From Maribacter stanieri (GTDB lineage Bacteria; Bacteroidota; Bacteroidia; Flavobacteriales; Flavobacteriaceae): 64,000 nt of DNA. The notes under the pieces are model-generated. The model saw nothing but the letters and a program-made list of their open reading frames with translations. It did no database searches and was not told the DNA's origin. Made by a program: the position numbers and the translations under genes. Position 1 is the first letter of the stretch. The number at the start of each line of letters is the position of its first letter. Where the stretch lies: contig NZ_FOYX01000002.1 of assembly GCF_900112245.1 (NCBI RefSeq), forward strand, positions 62,001 to 126,000, in the 5' to 3' direction. Positions 28,401 through 37,515 of this stretch are shown in pieces.

Positions 28401-29624
28401 TTAGTTACCATCAGGATCAAAAACTACTCCACCGTGTGTGTCTACAGTAATACCTTCTTCTAAAGTAACTCTGTAAAAGAATGATGTTTTAGATTCAGGC
28501 ATTTCATCTGCAACCATTTGCAAGTAAAACCTACCATCTTCGGTTTCGTAATTTTGCCAGATTTCGCTTCCTAATATTTCACCAGTTTCTACATTAACCA
28601 ATTCAACATCAACTATGGGGCTAGTGGCTATATAATATCTAAAAAAATTAGTAGTATATGACAAACTAAAAGCACCATTTGTAGCATTAGACATAAGTAT
28701 ATTTTTTTCTACAACACGAACTTTTCTGGTTTTTGAAACTCCAGTTTCCGATGTTACCGTATAAACAACATCTTCGGAAAAATCTTGTGGAAGTGAGGAA
28801 TCGGGAGTAATGCTAGCATAATCACTTATTTTAAAGTAATCGGGTGTTATATTAGTTAAATCTTGATTTTTTAAGGTGTAAAACAGGATATCATCTTCTT
28901 CCAAGCCTACTATATATTCTGGAAAAGCATCTCTTGCAAAGTTCGAACTAATAAACTCTCTTCTTATTGGCAAATTAATTCCTTTTATAAAATTATCAGA
29001 ACTCTGAATAGATAATTCATAAGTTTTGTCTAAACCTGGTATAGTTAATTGATGGTCTTTTATACTCAAATCTATGAAGTGATTATTTGCAGGTTCTGTT
29101 TCTAAATCATTTGTTGTTTCTATAGCCAAAAATGGAAATAACTCCCATGATTCCCACCTTTCTACAGCATCACCAGAGTAATCTATTTGTATTTTGTTGT
29201 TCAGTTCATTTATCTTACCTAAGTACCTATCAACTGCAATTTGTTTACCATCTTTCGATCCTAGCTTTAGTACAATTTCTTGTAACCCCTCTAACAAAAT
29301 TAACTCTGTCGTATATAATTTAAAGCTTCCGTCTTCTGCATAAACCCTGAATAAAATAGGATTGGTAAAGTCTACTTTTACATTTATTACTGGAGAGATA
29401 CTTGCCTTTTCAGAAATATTAATTGTTGGCTTCCAATAATAGAAATCTAAGGATGCCGGCGCATAAATTTTAATTATATCCCCATCAATTTCGGTCGTTA
29501 CTCCTTCAATTTCAAAAGTTGTTATTTCTTTAGCTTCAGATTTTATAACCTCTGGTTTTTCATCTTCTTTAGAACAACTAGATAATGTTAGCAAAAAAAG
29601 GAGAACTAAAATATTAGATTTCAT
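28401..29624 (-). CDS. Surface lipoprotein with DUF5018-like N-terminal repeats
   Basis: A 407-residue lipoprotein (LTLSSCSKED, Cys17). The first 110 residues show the beta-sandwich pattern of DUF5018-like proteins (AKEITTFEIEGV, then DGDIIKIYAPASLDFYYWKPTI). The later part has more beta-rich repeats ending in a Gly-Gly-Val tail. Such lipoproteins sit on the outer membrane of Bacteroidota. No binding-site residues can be named, and there is no SusC/D pair next to it. Confidence 0.65.
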   Translation of the reverse strand: MKSNILVLLFLLTLSSCSKEDEKPEVIKSEAKEITTFEIEGVTTEIDGDIIKIYAPASLDFYYWKPTINISEKASISPVINVKVDFTNPILFRVYAEDGSFKLYTTELILLEGLQEIVLKLGSKDGKQIAVDRYLGKINELNNKIQIDYSGDAVERWESWELFPFLAIETTNDLETEPANNHFIDLSIKDHQLTIPGLDKTYELSIQSSDNFIKGINLPIRREFISSNFARDAFPEYIVGLEEDDILFYTLKNQDLTNITPDYFKISDYASITPDSSLPQDFSEDVVYTVTSETGVSKTRKVRVVEKNILMSNATNGAFSLSYTTNFFRYYIATSPIVDVELVNVETGEILGSEIWQNYETEDGRFYLQMVADEMPESKTSFFYRVTLEEGITVDTHGGVVFDPDGN

Positions 29625-29793
29625 AGAATAGGGGTTGATTGTTTAGTAAAACGTAATCTAAAAATCGATATTGTTGTAATTCGACAATGGCAGTTCAGAA
29701 ATTCAATAAAAATGTTTCATCTATGAATTTGGATTATAGGTAGGCTAAATTTTGGCTTTGGTATATACTTCTTTATCTTGAGCTAGGTTAGTG

Positions 29794-29801
29794 TATTTTT
29801 G
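29794..29801 (+). promoter_or_regulatory. -7 box before the EF-hand lipoprotein gene
   Basis: TATTTTTG matches TAnnTTTG, 24 nt before the ATG at 29826. No clear -33 element. Confidence 0.5.
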
Positions 29802-29825
29802 CAAAATAATTTAAAACACATAACC

Positions 29826-30125
29826 ATGAAAAAAGTAGTAGCCTCATTTATTCTTATCGCAGCTTTAGCTAGTTGTAACAGTGTAAAAAACATGGATACC
29901 TCTAAGGTATCTGACGCAGCATCAATGTTAGCATCATTGAGCCCTAATTCTACAGTACAACAAGTAGCAAGTCTTTTTAAACTTCTTGATGCCAATAATG
30001 ACAACTCTGTTAGTTCAACTGAAGCTGTAGGCGCTGTAGCTGAAAATTTTGATACTTTAGATACAAACAACAACGCTGGTTTAGACCTTAGTGAACTACA
30101 AGGTATTCTTGCTTTATTAAAGTAA
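29826..30125 (+). CDS. Small EF-hand lipoprotein
   Basis: A 99-residue protein from the ATG at 29826; the open frame extends to 29799, but that part lies over the promoter. Lipobox LASC puts the lipidated cysteine at about residue 17. Two EF-hand loops are visible, DANNDNSVSSTE and DTNNNAGLDLSE. The first is close to the canonical 12-residue Ca2+ loop; the second is weaker at positions 9-11. Probably an envelope Ca2+-binding lipoprotein. It is monocistronic, with its own promoter and terminator. Confidence 0.85.
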   Translation: MKKVVASFILIAALASCNSVKNMDTSKVSDAASMLASLSPNSTVQQVASLFKLLDANNDNSVSSTEAVGAVAENFDTLDTNNNAGLDLSELQGILALLK

Positions 30126-30145
30126 ATAGTTCATATCTCTATAGC

Positions 30146-30175
30146 AAAGCGTATTCTTTTGAATACGCTTTTTTT
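30146..30175 (+). terminator. Terminator after the EF-hand gene
   Basis: Perfect 11-bp stem AAAGCGTATTC with GAATACGCTTT, TTTT loop, then a T-run. Confidence 0.93.
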
Positions 30176-30304
30176 GTTCTACAACTACCTGTTAATAATT
30201 GACAATTCTGTATATAGCATAGGTTTTACTGTAATATTGTAGCTTATTATACTATTTTAGTGAACTTAAGTCCGGCGGATATTATTGTAACAATTTAAAA
30301 TGCT

Positions 30305-31642
30305 ATGAAAAAACAAGATAATTTAAATAGGCAATCAGAATATCTTGAAAATCTTACAACAAAAGATGTAGAGCAGTTAGAAAAAGATAAAATTATTGAA
30401 AGACAATTACGCTTTCAAGAATTATTAATCAGTATTTCTACAAAGCATATTAATGCAGATTTATCGGATATTAATAAATTAATTAGAGAATCTTTACAGC
30501 AAATATGTCAGTTTGTTGAATCTGATAGGAGTTATATTTTCTCTTATGATTTTGTAAATAATACAACTTCCAACACCTATGAATGGTGTGCTGAAGGAAT
30601 TGAGCCTGAAATTGATAATTTACAAAATGTACCCATAGACTTTATTCCACAATGGATAGAAGCACATAAAAAAGGGGAACCCTTTTTTGTTGAGGATGTT
30701 AGTGAACTACCCGAAGATGGTGAGTTGGGTTTACGTGCCGTTTTAGAACCACAAGGCATTAAAAGTCTAATAACCATACCTAAAATTAAAAATAAGGAGT
30801 TGATTGGATTTATTGGTTTTGATTCTGTACACAAAATAAATAAATACAACGATCATGAAAAGGAAATTCTTTTTGTTTTTGCCAATATGCTCGTAAACGT
30901 ATTACAGAGAAAAGAGCAAGAAGAGCGTATAAAGGAACAGGAAGAGAAAAAAGAGGAATTATTACAATTCTTATCTCGCCAAAATGAAGAGTTGAATGAA
31001 TATGCACATGTTGTTTCTCATGATTTAAAAGCACCACTTATCAACATAAGCACGCTGACTAGTTGGTTTATGGATGACAATAAGGATGTATTAGATGAAA
31101 ATGCTATGGCTCCATTACATCAAGTGATGTTTAATGTAGAAAAAATGAATTTCTTAATTAAAGGGATTTTGGACTATTCTACCATTGATAAATTAGAAAC
31201 CGAAGACAAGCATATTGATTTTAACCAAATGATCGAAGAGGTGTTACAAACACTTCACATTCCAGACCATATTAAAATAACCGTCCAAGATAACTTACCT
31301 AGTTTGTACGGTAATGCATGGCGATTTAAGCAAGTGTTCCAAAACTTGATTCAGAATGCAATCAACTATAATGATAAAGAGAATGGTGTTGTTGAAGTAG
31401 GATATTCTGAGCAGGAAGATTGCCACCAGTTTTTTGTAAAAGATAACGGTGTGGGTATTAAATCAGATTATTTTGAACGAATTTTTAAAGTTTTTACAAA
31501 ACTAGAAAGTACAGGTTCTTCGTCTGGCATCGGACTTTCTATTGTCAAAAAAATCATTACTTTGTATAAAGGAACCATCTGGGTTGAAAGTCAAGAGGGG
31601 GTAGGCAGTACTTTCTATTTTACATTACTAAAAAACAGATAA
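30305..31642 (+). CDS. GAF-domain sensor histidine kinase
   Basis: A 445-residue cytoplasmic kinase with no transmembrane segment. In order: an N-terminal coiled region, a GAF domain (about 40-200), a charged coiled coil (200-232), an H-box VVSHDLKAPL with phospho-acceptor His239, an N-box QNLIQNAINYND, G1 DNGVGI, and G2 SSGIGLSIVKK. All ATP-binding boxes are present. No response regulator is adjacent. The orphan single-domain regulator at 34954-35331 is a possible but unproven partner. Confidence 0.93.
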   Translation: MKKQDNLNRQSEYLENLTTKDVEQLEKDKIIERQLRFQELLISISTKHINADLSDINKLIRESLQQICQFVESDRSYIFSYDFVNNTTSNTYEWCAEGIEPEIDNLQNVPIDFIPQWIEAHKKGEPFFVEDVSELPEDGELGLRAVLEPQGIKSLITIPKIKNKELIGFIGFDSVHKINKYNDHEKEILFVFANMLVNVLQRKEQEERIKEQEEKKEELLQFLSRQNEELNEYAHVVSHDLKAPLINISTLTSWFMDDNKDVLDENAMAPLHQVMFNVEKMNFLIKGILDYSTIDKLETEDKHIDFNQMIEEVLQTLHIPDHIKITVQDNLPSLYGNAWRFKQVFQNLIQNAINYNDKENGVVEVGYSEQEDCHQFFVKDNGVGIKSDYFERIFKVFTKLESTGSSSGIGLSIVKKIITLYKGTIWVESQEGVGSTFYFTLLKNR

Positions 31643-31730
31643 TATTGAATTGCAAAATATTTATTAACCTTCCTGTTTTAAGAAAACCATTACTGTAGTA
31701 ACCCGGCAGATTTAATAATTTTTAGTTGTC

Positions 31731-31763
31731 TTTTGTGACAAATTTGAAAATCTGCATACTAAT
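31731..31763 (+). promoter_or_regulatory. Promoter-like pair TTTTGTG / TACTAAT before small ORF A
   Basis: TTTTGTG (31731-31737) and TACTAAT (31757-31763) are separated by 19 nt and lie 17 nt before the small ORF. The same two words, 21 nt apart, precede the related ORF at 54026. Confidence 0.45.
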
Positions 31764-31780
31764 GAAACAAAACTATATAT

Positions 31781-31882
31781 ATGGCAATCAACAAAAACAA
31801 GGAAGAGAAATTATTAGTAGTTCTTACTAAGTTTTATAAATGTGAAATCAAGATTTTTAAACGCATACTTGGAATAAAGTAA
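31781..31882 (+). CDS. Unannotated 33-residue basic peptide, small ORF A
   Basis: ATG to TAA, encoding 33 residues that begin MAINKNKEEKL and end with the segment LTKFYKCEIKIFKRILGIK. Nearly the same C-terminal segment (LIKFYTCEVRTFKRILGLK) ends another short ORF at 54026-54124. Identical core: Lys-Phe-Tyr-x-Cys-Glu and Phe-Lys-Arg-Ile-Leu-Gly. Both are basic, have one cysteine and no signal peptide. Third-position changes between the copies are mostly silent or conservative, which argues for real coding. Function unknown. Confidence 0.65.
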   Translation: MAINKNKEEKLLVVLTKFYKCEIKIFKRILGIK

Positions 31883-31921
31883 GATTAGACATTAATAACA
31901 TAGACTACAGATTTACAATTG

Positions 31922-31960
31922 AAAAGCCCCTATTAAACTATGTATTTAATAGGGGCTTTT
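31922..31960. terminator. Bidirectional terminator after small ORF A
   Basis: A 16-bp perfect stem AAAAGCCCCTATTAAA with TTTAATAGGGGCTTTT and a 7-nt loop. It serves the plus-strand small ORF and the convergent outer-membrane protein gene. Confidence 0.93.
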
Positions 31961-31993
31961 TGTAATTTAAGAAAATTGACTCTTAAATTTCTA

Positions 31994-32854
31994 CTACTCT
32001 TTATTTAAGCGTTCAAACTTATAGGTAATACCTATGTTTAGTCCAAAAGAAGAATAAGGTACTTTTTGAGAAAGCTCCTTAGATGTATCCGTATTTGAAT
32101 TAGATAAATTATCTACATAGGTAGTTGTTCTGTTTATGCCTTCAGGTAAATTATCTAAAGTATATAAACCACTTACAGCAACCGTTCCATCAGGTAGTTT
32201 AACATCTGTATTGAAAGCCGAAATTTCAGAATCTTTACGCTTTAAACTTATTCCATAATACTCAGCTTCTGCGAATATGCTAAAATGTGAATCTAAGTCA
32301 TACTTGTACCCTAAAGCACCTACGAAGCCTAAAGGAAAATGTCCGTGAAAATCCTCTTTATAATTTGTTTCGGAATATGAACCTACCGGTACACCAAAAG
32401 CTTCAGCTTCAGCTTCAGAAAAAACTGATTTCTGATAAATAACACCTTCCGTTTTACCTCCTAATTTTAGCAGGGCTCCAAAGCGTCCATATATATTATT
32501 GGTAAACTTATATACCACAGAAGCAGAAGCTCCAAAGGCACGTGCTCTAGCAACTGCATTTACCTCTGTACTTGGTAAGTCAATAATAGATACATCTTGA
32601 TCCGTACCTTGTAGATAACCTACACTTAAATCAACCCCAAATGAATCATCAAAGAAATACGTTCCTCTTAATTGAACATTTGTGCCTTCACCATAACTAC
32701 CATAAGAATTTTCGGTTTCAGAGGTATTTATACGTTCTCCTAGTTTCATAGTTGCGCTCCCTAAGGCATAACCAGAACTCGCAGAAACTTGCCATTGACC
32801 ATATGATAGGGAACTTATCAATACAGCTGTACATAATGTTATTAAATGCTTCAT
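31994..32854 (-). CDS. Outer-membrane beta-barrel protein
   Basis: A 286-residue protein with a signal peptide (about 1-19, SYGQWQV). Alternating hydrophobic strands with aromatic girdle residues (ASSGYALGS, VDLSVGYLQG, GALGYKYDLDS, IFAEAEYYGIS) end with the C-terminal strand FGLNIGITYKFERL. It resembles the OmpA-like/OMP_b-brl superfamily. Upstream, GGATTTCAT (32892-32900) and ATGAAATCC (32937-32945) form a 9-bp inverted repeat in the leader region, which may fold in the mRNA. The rest of the gap to 33153 holds nothing I can name. Confidence 0.82.
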   Translation of the reverse strand: MKHLITLCTAVLISSLSYGQWQVSASSGYALGSATMKLGERINTSETENSYGSYGEGTNVQLRGTYFFDDSFGVDLSVGYLQGTDQDVSIIDLPSTEVNAVARARAFGASASVVYKFTNNIYGRFGALLKLGGKTEGVIYQKSVFSEAEAEAFGVPVGSYSETNYKEDFHGHFPLGFVGALGYKYDLDSHFSIFAEAEYYGISLKRKDSEISAFNTDVKLPDGTVAVSGLYTLDNLPEGINRTTTYVDNLSNSNTDTSKELSQKVPYSSFGLNIGITYKFERLNKE

Positions 32855-33153
32855 AATAAATGATTTTTAGAGTTAATGATGATTGAATTCTGGATTTCAT
32901 GAATTCCATATTCACATACATTCGCTATGAAATCCTAGCTTTTCAAATTCAGTAAAATTGTTTACTCAAAGTTACCTTTTTACAGAAATTTCTTGCAGGT
33001 CCCCTTTAGAATTAACAGCATTTTAAACTTTTAACATTAATATTATATTGGCTGTCATTAAAGGGGGCTTTTGGTTAATTTACAATAACTACAACGACAT
33101 TTTATTAAGAATTATGAAAGCCCTTTTTAGAGTTATTTTCTATTAATACTCTT

Positions 33154-34455
33154 TTATCGTAATCGTAAAGGTTTAAAACTGATAAATACTATGGTGTAGA
33201 TGAATAATAGCGATAAATACCAGGTATTAGAGACCAAATCTAAGTAATCTATTCTTCCTTTAGAAAAGCTCAAAATCATTAAAACTTGTGCTCCATAAGG
33301 TAATAATCCTTGAAAAATACATGCGAAAATATCCAAGATTGAAGCGGTCTTTTTGTTATCCAGCTCATACTCATCATTAATTGTTTTGGCAATAGGGCCA
33401 GCGATAATTATAGATACGGTATTATTGGCTATCGCCATGTTAATGGTGCTCACCAATGTGGCAATACCTAACTGTGCCGTTTTTTTGTTTTTTATAAGCT
33501 TTTTTATGTTTACCAATATAAACTCTATCCCTCCATTTCGTTCTACCAAAGCTGCCAAACCACCGGTAAGTAACGACAATAAGAAAATTTCTGTCATGTT
33601 GGTAAATCCGGTATAGGCGATTTTAGTTGATTCCAAGAGGGTGAAATCGCCATATACAATTCCTAAGAGTCCTGCAAAAAGAGAGCCTAAAAGCAAAGTG
33701 ACAAAAACATTTACTCCTACAATAGAAAGGATAATCACTAATAGATAAGGCATAATTTTAATGACCGAATAGCTATAAACTACTGCCTCTGTTTCTCCGG
33801 ACCGTAATCCTAAACCTTGAAAAACCAAAATAGCGATAGTAAATAGGGCAGCGGGTACGGCAATTTTGATGTTCTGTTTAAACTTATCGCTCATTTTACA
33901 ACCTAATGATTGTGTTGCCGCAATTGTAGTGTCTGAAATAACGGATAAATTATCCCCAAACATACTACCACCTAATAGCGCCCCACATAAAATAGCTAAA
34001 TCAGCACCGCTCTTATCTGCAAATCCTACTACAATAGGAGCTAAAGCTACAATTGCACCTACAGAAGTCCCTGTAGAAACCGATAAAAATCCAGCAATGA
34101 TAAAGATGCCAACATAAATATATTGAATAGCTATATAATCTAAACCTAAATTTACTATTGCGTCTACACTACCGGTTTCATTGGTAATTGCCGCAAAGGC
34201 ACCTGCAAGCAAATAGATTAAACACATGGTTAGTATTTTATCATCGCCACAGCCTTTTAAAAGCGTTTTAATTTTAGAATTAATAGATTGTCTAAACAGT
34301 AAAAATGCAGCAATTATACCCACTATTACCGCAATGGGAGCTGGTAAAGCATAAAAGTCATTTTGGTATATACCAACACCTAAAAATGTAAATACGAATA
34401 TAAATAAGGGTATTAAGGCTGTAAATTTGGGAGTTCTGTCTTTTGCGTTTGCCAT
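33154..34455 (-). CDS. NhaC-family transporter, probable methionine transporter (MetT type)
   Basis: A 433-residue inner-membrane protein with about 11 hydrophobic segments and NhaC-family signatures (STGTSVGAIVALAP, GGSMFGDNLSVISDTT). The frame is open up to 34503, but the ATG at 34455 (MANAKDRTPKF) follows a purine-rich AAAGAAAGAA and fits the usual family start. NhaC members were described as Na+/H+ antiporters. One branch, MetT, was assigned to methionine uptake because its genes lie behind SAM riboswitches (Rodionov and co-workers). Here a SAM-I-like element lies at 34531-34594, which favours MetT. Confidence 0.82.
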   Translation of the reverse strand: MANAKDRTPKFTALIPLFIFVFTFLGVGIYQNDFYALPAPIAVIVGIIAAFLLFRQSINSKIKTLLKGCGDDKILTMCLIYLLAGAFAAITNETGSVDAIVNLGLDYIAIQYIYVGIFIIAGFLSVSTGTSVGAIVALAPIVVGFADKSGADLAILCGALLGGSMFGDNLSVISDTTIAATQSLGCKMSDKFKQNIKIAVPAALFTIAILVFQGLGLRSGETEAVVYSYSVIKIMPYLLVIILSIVGVNVFVTLLLGSLFAGLLGIVYGDFTLLESTKIAYTGFTNMTEIFLLSLLTGGLAALVERNGGIEFILVNIKKLIKNKKTAQLGIATLVSTINMAIANNTVSIIIAGPIAKTINDEYELDNKKTASILDIFACIFQGLLPYGAQVLMILSFSKGRIDYLDLVSNTWYLSLLFIYTIVFISFKPLRLR

Positions 34456-34530
34456 TTCTTTCTTTATTCTAAAAAGGAAATAGCTGCAAATAAGTAGACA
34501 CATGAGTTAACATTTGTTCCAATTAATTGG

Positions 34531-34594
34531 CTTATCTATTTAGCACCTTGCTTGTTATTGCAGGTTGCTATCTCCTTTTTGAGATTCTTGATAA
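34531..34594 (-). promoter_or_regulatory. Compact SAM-I-like riboswitch candidate
   Basis: On the minus strand, 75 nt before the transporter ATG, the SAM-I core words appear in order: TTATCAAGA (P1 and J1/2), a short hairpin ATCTC-loop-GAGAT in place of P2, then AGCAACC, a P3 hairpin (CCTGC with GCAAGG), AAGGTGCTAAAT and GATAA closing P1 with TTATC. Missing compared with canonical SAM-I: the P2b part with kink-turn and pseudoknot loop, and all of P4. Total about 64 nt. A CCAATTAATTGG palindrome follows at 34519-34530 and may belong to the expression platform. Ligand binding is inferred. Confidence 0.6.
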
Positions 34595-34953
34595 TTATTT
34601 AAGGCGGCAAATGTAGTGTATAATTCTTTCTTGTAAATCTTAAAATAAGTTAATTTACTTAGGTGGATCCAATGTCTAAACAAAAGCTATCCTATCCATT
34701 AAAATCGATAAAATCCCAAGGAATAAACATCCATATTAAGTATAAGGAATATTGATTTGGATACAACGGTAGGGTAGAGGGCTACCAACTTTTAATCGTT
34801 ACTTATCGTCAGATATTCTCAATTAAAAGTATCATTACTATAAAATTGTAGTGTCCTATAACAATTTTATTGATGCATTAAGCTTCTATTCTAGCTTAGA
34901 TTGTGATTTAATTTATTGAAGAAATTTACTTGTAACTGTAAAGGTCATATAAA
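34595..34953. other. Intergenic gap upstream of the riboswitch
   Basis: 359 nt between the aptamer and the end of the response-regulator gene. AT-rich, with no ORF above 30 codons that I would support. It should contain the promoter of the transporter and the regulator's 3' end signals, but I see no clear terminator hairpin. Confidence 0.4.
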
Positions 34954-35331
34954 TTATGCACTAACTTTTCTTCCATATATTCTATTATAGACCAAATCTA
35001 TAGAATTATGGAGTTCACTCTTTGTAAAGGGCTTACTTATAAAATCTACACAGCCAAGTTCTCTGGCTATCACTTCAAATTCCTGTTTGGTAGAACTTGA
35101 TATAAATGGCATACGGTTACCGAACATTTCAAGAAATGAAAATCCGTTCATACCTGGCATTTCTATATCGGCCATAACTACCTGTGGTTTCGCTAATTGA
35201 ATATGTACCCAAGCATCATAAGAATCTTCAAAGGTAAGTACACTACGGACTAATGGATGTGATTTAGCAAGCTTTTCTGCTAATGACAGCCATAAAGCGG
35301 AGTCATCAACAATAATTAATTCAAGTTTCAT
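34954..35331 (-). CDS. Single-domain response regulator (CheY-like)
   Basis: A 125-residue receiver domain with no output domain. The frame runs to 35394, but the ATG at 35331 (MKLELIIVDD) is the normal start. Seen: acidic pair D9/D10, phospho-acceptor D55 in MADIEMPGMNG, the switch Ser/Thr in SSST (78-81) and K100 in SKPF. No kinase is adjacent, so it is an orphan. It may work in a phosphorelay with the GAF kinase at 30305, but nothing in the sequence proves it. Confidence 0.92.
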   Translation of the reverse strand: MKLELIIVDDSALWLSLAEKLAKSHPLVRSVLTFEDSYDAWVHIQLAKPQVVMADIEMPGMNGFSFLEMFGNRMPFISSSTKQEFEVIARELGCVDFISKPFTKSELHNSIDLVYNRIYGRKVSA

Positions 35332-35634
35332 AACTATTAAGTTTGAGTTTTCAGATTTGAGGTTTGAGAGACGAAAATTACCGCTATGCCTCATTTTGGA
35401 AAATAAATTCGGATGAAAGGTTAATAACTTGCTTGAAAAGTTAAAAGATCCTATTTACCCCTTTAAAACCTGAAAAAATTAAAAATAGGATGTCAGACAA
35501 ACCTGCCGATTTTATCGATTATAGCATACCAAAAAGTGTATCGCCCAATACTATTTTAACTATCCTATCCACATTTACCAATATCTATTTAACCATTTAG
35601 TCAAATGTTAAACTCGAATAGCCATTGAATAAAA
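35332..35634. other. Gap between response regulator and PoxB terminator
   Basis: About 300 nt. I see no ORF and no palindrome beyond short AT-rich ones. It must contain the promoter of the response-regulator gene. Confidence 0.35.
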
Positions 35635-35672
35635 AAGATTCTCTGTACCCAACATTAGATACAAAGAATCTT
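35635..35672 (-). terminator. Terminator of the PoxB operon
   Basis: On the minus strand AAGATTCTTTGTA pairs with TACAGAGAATCTT (12 of 13 pairs) around a 12-nt loop, followed by TTTT, 50 nt after the poxB stop. Confidence 0.85.
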
Positions 35673-35721
35673 CACATTATAGGTAGTATAACTTACAAAG
35701 ACTACCTCAACAAACTAACAA

Positions 35722-37467
35722 CTAATCAAAATACGATTGTAATTCCTTTTTTAAATTACCCCATTGTTTTTTATCACCACTAATTACCTGTCCGACTTCC
35801 TTTAATTTAGAAGTTCCAAAACCAATAGCTTCTTTTATTCCAATATGAGGAGGTAAGGACAATGCTCCGCTACTAACTACGGCATCTATAATAAAAGGCT
35901 TTTTACTATTCTTTGCCTGTAGTACAGCAGCATCAATATCTTTGGCATGTTCTACCCGTACACCATCTCCACCACATAATTTAGCATACTCGGCAAAATT
36001 GACATTGGTTTCATGCAATGCATCTAGACTAGCCGCTAAACCAACTTGTTCCATTTCTAGTTTTACAAAACTCAATTCAGAATTATTAAAGATGAGCACT
36101 TTTATAGGCAACTCATATTTAACGGCTGTTATAAAGTCTTGCATCGCCATATTAAAAGCTCCGTCTCCACTCAAACACCAAATTTCTTTTTTAGGATTAG
36201 CCATTTGTGCTCCAATTGCAGAAGGTAGGCCCACTGCCATAGAACCATGATTAAAAGAGCCTATTAAGCGTCTTTGACTATAAAACGATATATGATGTGC
36301 TGCCCATATTGCAGATGTTCCTGTTTCAACCGTAAAAATGGCATCATTAGAAGCATGTTCGTTTACCAAATCCGCAAATATCTGCGGGTGTAAAGGTTCA
36401 TTCTCACGGGAAGGGGAAGCCTGTTCCTTCATGTTCCCTTTCCAATCCTCAAAATTCTTTATTAGTTTATCTATAAAAGTAGTATCCTCTTTTTGTTCAA
36501 CTTTAGGGTTAAGGATTTCTAGGAAAGAAGAGATATCACTCCATACGCCTAAAGACACAGCGGTTCTATTGCCTATATTTTCTTGGCGAATATCTACTTG
36601 AATCGTTTTTGTTTCATGCGGAAGAAAATCGATATACGGAAAATCTGTTCCCAACATCAATAACAAATCACACTTCATAACCGCATTATATCCAGATGGG
36701 TTTCCTATCAATCCGGTTAACCCAACTACATTATCCGTATCGTGGTCAAAAATATCACTGGCTCGAAGACTGTGGGTTATGGGTGCATTCAGTTTTTTAG
36801 ATAATTCTATTACCGCAGCTCTGCTTTCCCTACATCCATCACCAGCCAATATACCTATCGTTTTAGCATTGTTCAAAAGATTGGCAGCTTCAATAACTAC
36901 AGATTCCTCTGGAACTAAGCTGGAAACGTATTTCTTGATAGGATGAACAAATTGCTCATTCTCGGCTTTCATTTCCGCTACATTTGCCGGTAGCTCAATT
37001 CTGCACACCGCATTATTTGCCATTGCAATTTTAATGGCACGTTGTATGACCATGGGTGCTTGCTCTGGAGTTTCAATAATTGCCTGATAATCGCAAACAT
37101 CGTCAAATACCTTTTTTAAATCCACCTCTTGAAAGAAACTAGTTCCTTGTTGTTTCTGATTGATTTGTCCCGTAATGGCAATCACCGGAGTACGTTCTTT
37201 CTTAGCATTATAAAGTCCGTTTATTAAATGTAGTGCTCCAGGACCAACCGTACCCGCACAAACAGCTAAATTTTCTGTGGTTTGGCTATGTCCGAAGGCA
37301 GCAAAAGAGGCATTTCCTTCGTGTTTCATACCTATCCAATCTACTCCATCACGTTCCTCAATAGCTTTTACAAAAAAGTTAAGGGCGTCACCCGTAACTC
37401 CATATACTTTTTCTACGCCAACACCTTGCAAAATATCCAGTAGTTGTTCTGATACATTTTTACTCAT
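35722..37467 (-). CDS. poxB: Thiamine-pyrophosphate-dependent pyruvate oxidase / pyruvate:quinone dehydrogenase
   Basis: A 581-residue TPP enzyme with the three-domain plan of PoxB. Seen: catalytic Glu50 in KHEGNASFAA, a central FAD/nucleotide domain (LAGDGCRES, LMLGTDFPY), and the C-terminal TPP motif starting GDGAFNMAMQDF and closing IFNNSE. PoxB converts pyruvate to acetate and CO2 with transfer of electrons to quinone at the membrane. The end (KKQWGNLKKELQSYFD) is amphipathic but unlike the E. coli lipid-binding tail. It is the third gene of a minus-strand operon with a flavodoxin-like reductase and a four-helix membrane protein. Confidence 0.9.
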   Translation of the reverse strand: MSKNVSEQLLDILQGVGVEKVYGVTGDALNFFVKAIEERDGVDWIGMKHEGNASFAAFGHSQTTENLAVCAGTVGPGALHLINGLYNAKKERTPVIAITGQINQKQQGTSFFQEVDLKKVFDDVCDYQAIIETPEQAPMVIQRAIKIAMANNAVCRIELPANVAEMKAENEQFVHPIKKYVSSLVPEESVVIEAANLLNNAKTIGILAGDGCRESRAAVIELSKKLNAPITHSLRASDIFDHDTDNVVGLTGLIGNPSGYNAVMKCDLLLMLGTDFPYIDFLPHETKTIQVDIRQENIGNRTAVSLGVWSDISSFLEILNPKVEQKEDTTFIDKLIKNFEDWKGNMKEQASPSRENEPLHPQIFADLVNEHASNDAIFTVETGTSAIWAAHHISFYSQRRLIGSFNHGSMAVGLPSAIGAQMANPKKEIWCLSGDGAFNMAMQDFITAVKYELPIKVLIFNNSELSFVKLEMEQVGLAASLDALHETNVNFAEYAKLCGGDGVRVEHAKDIDAAVLQAKNSKKPFIIDAVVSSGALSLPPHIGIKEAIGFGTSKLKEVGQVISGDKKQWGNLKKELQSYFD

Positions 37468-37515
37468 AATAGTATTCTTTATGTTTTTAAATTGGATGAC
37501 TTATGCATCCGTATT

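Noticed and set aside
28139-28450. 103-codon plus-strand ORF in another frame of the Gly-rich gene
   Set aside because: Consists of the frame-shifted Gly/Pro repeat; low complexity, not a gene.
33114-33146. ATG-led 10-codon ORF (MKALFRVIFY) as a third small peptide
   Set aside because: Too short, lacks the FKRILG end and the promoter pair seen with the two related ORFs.
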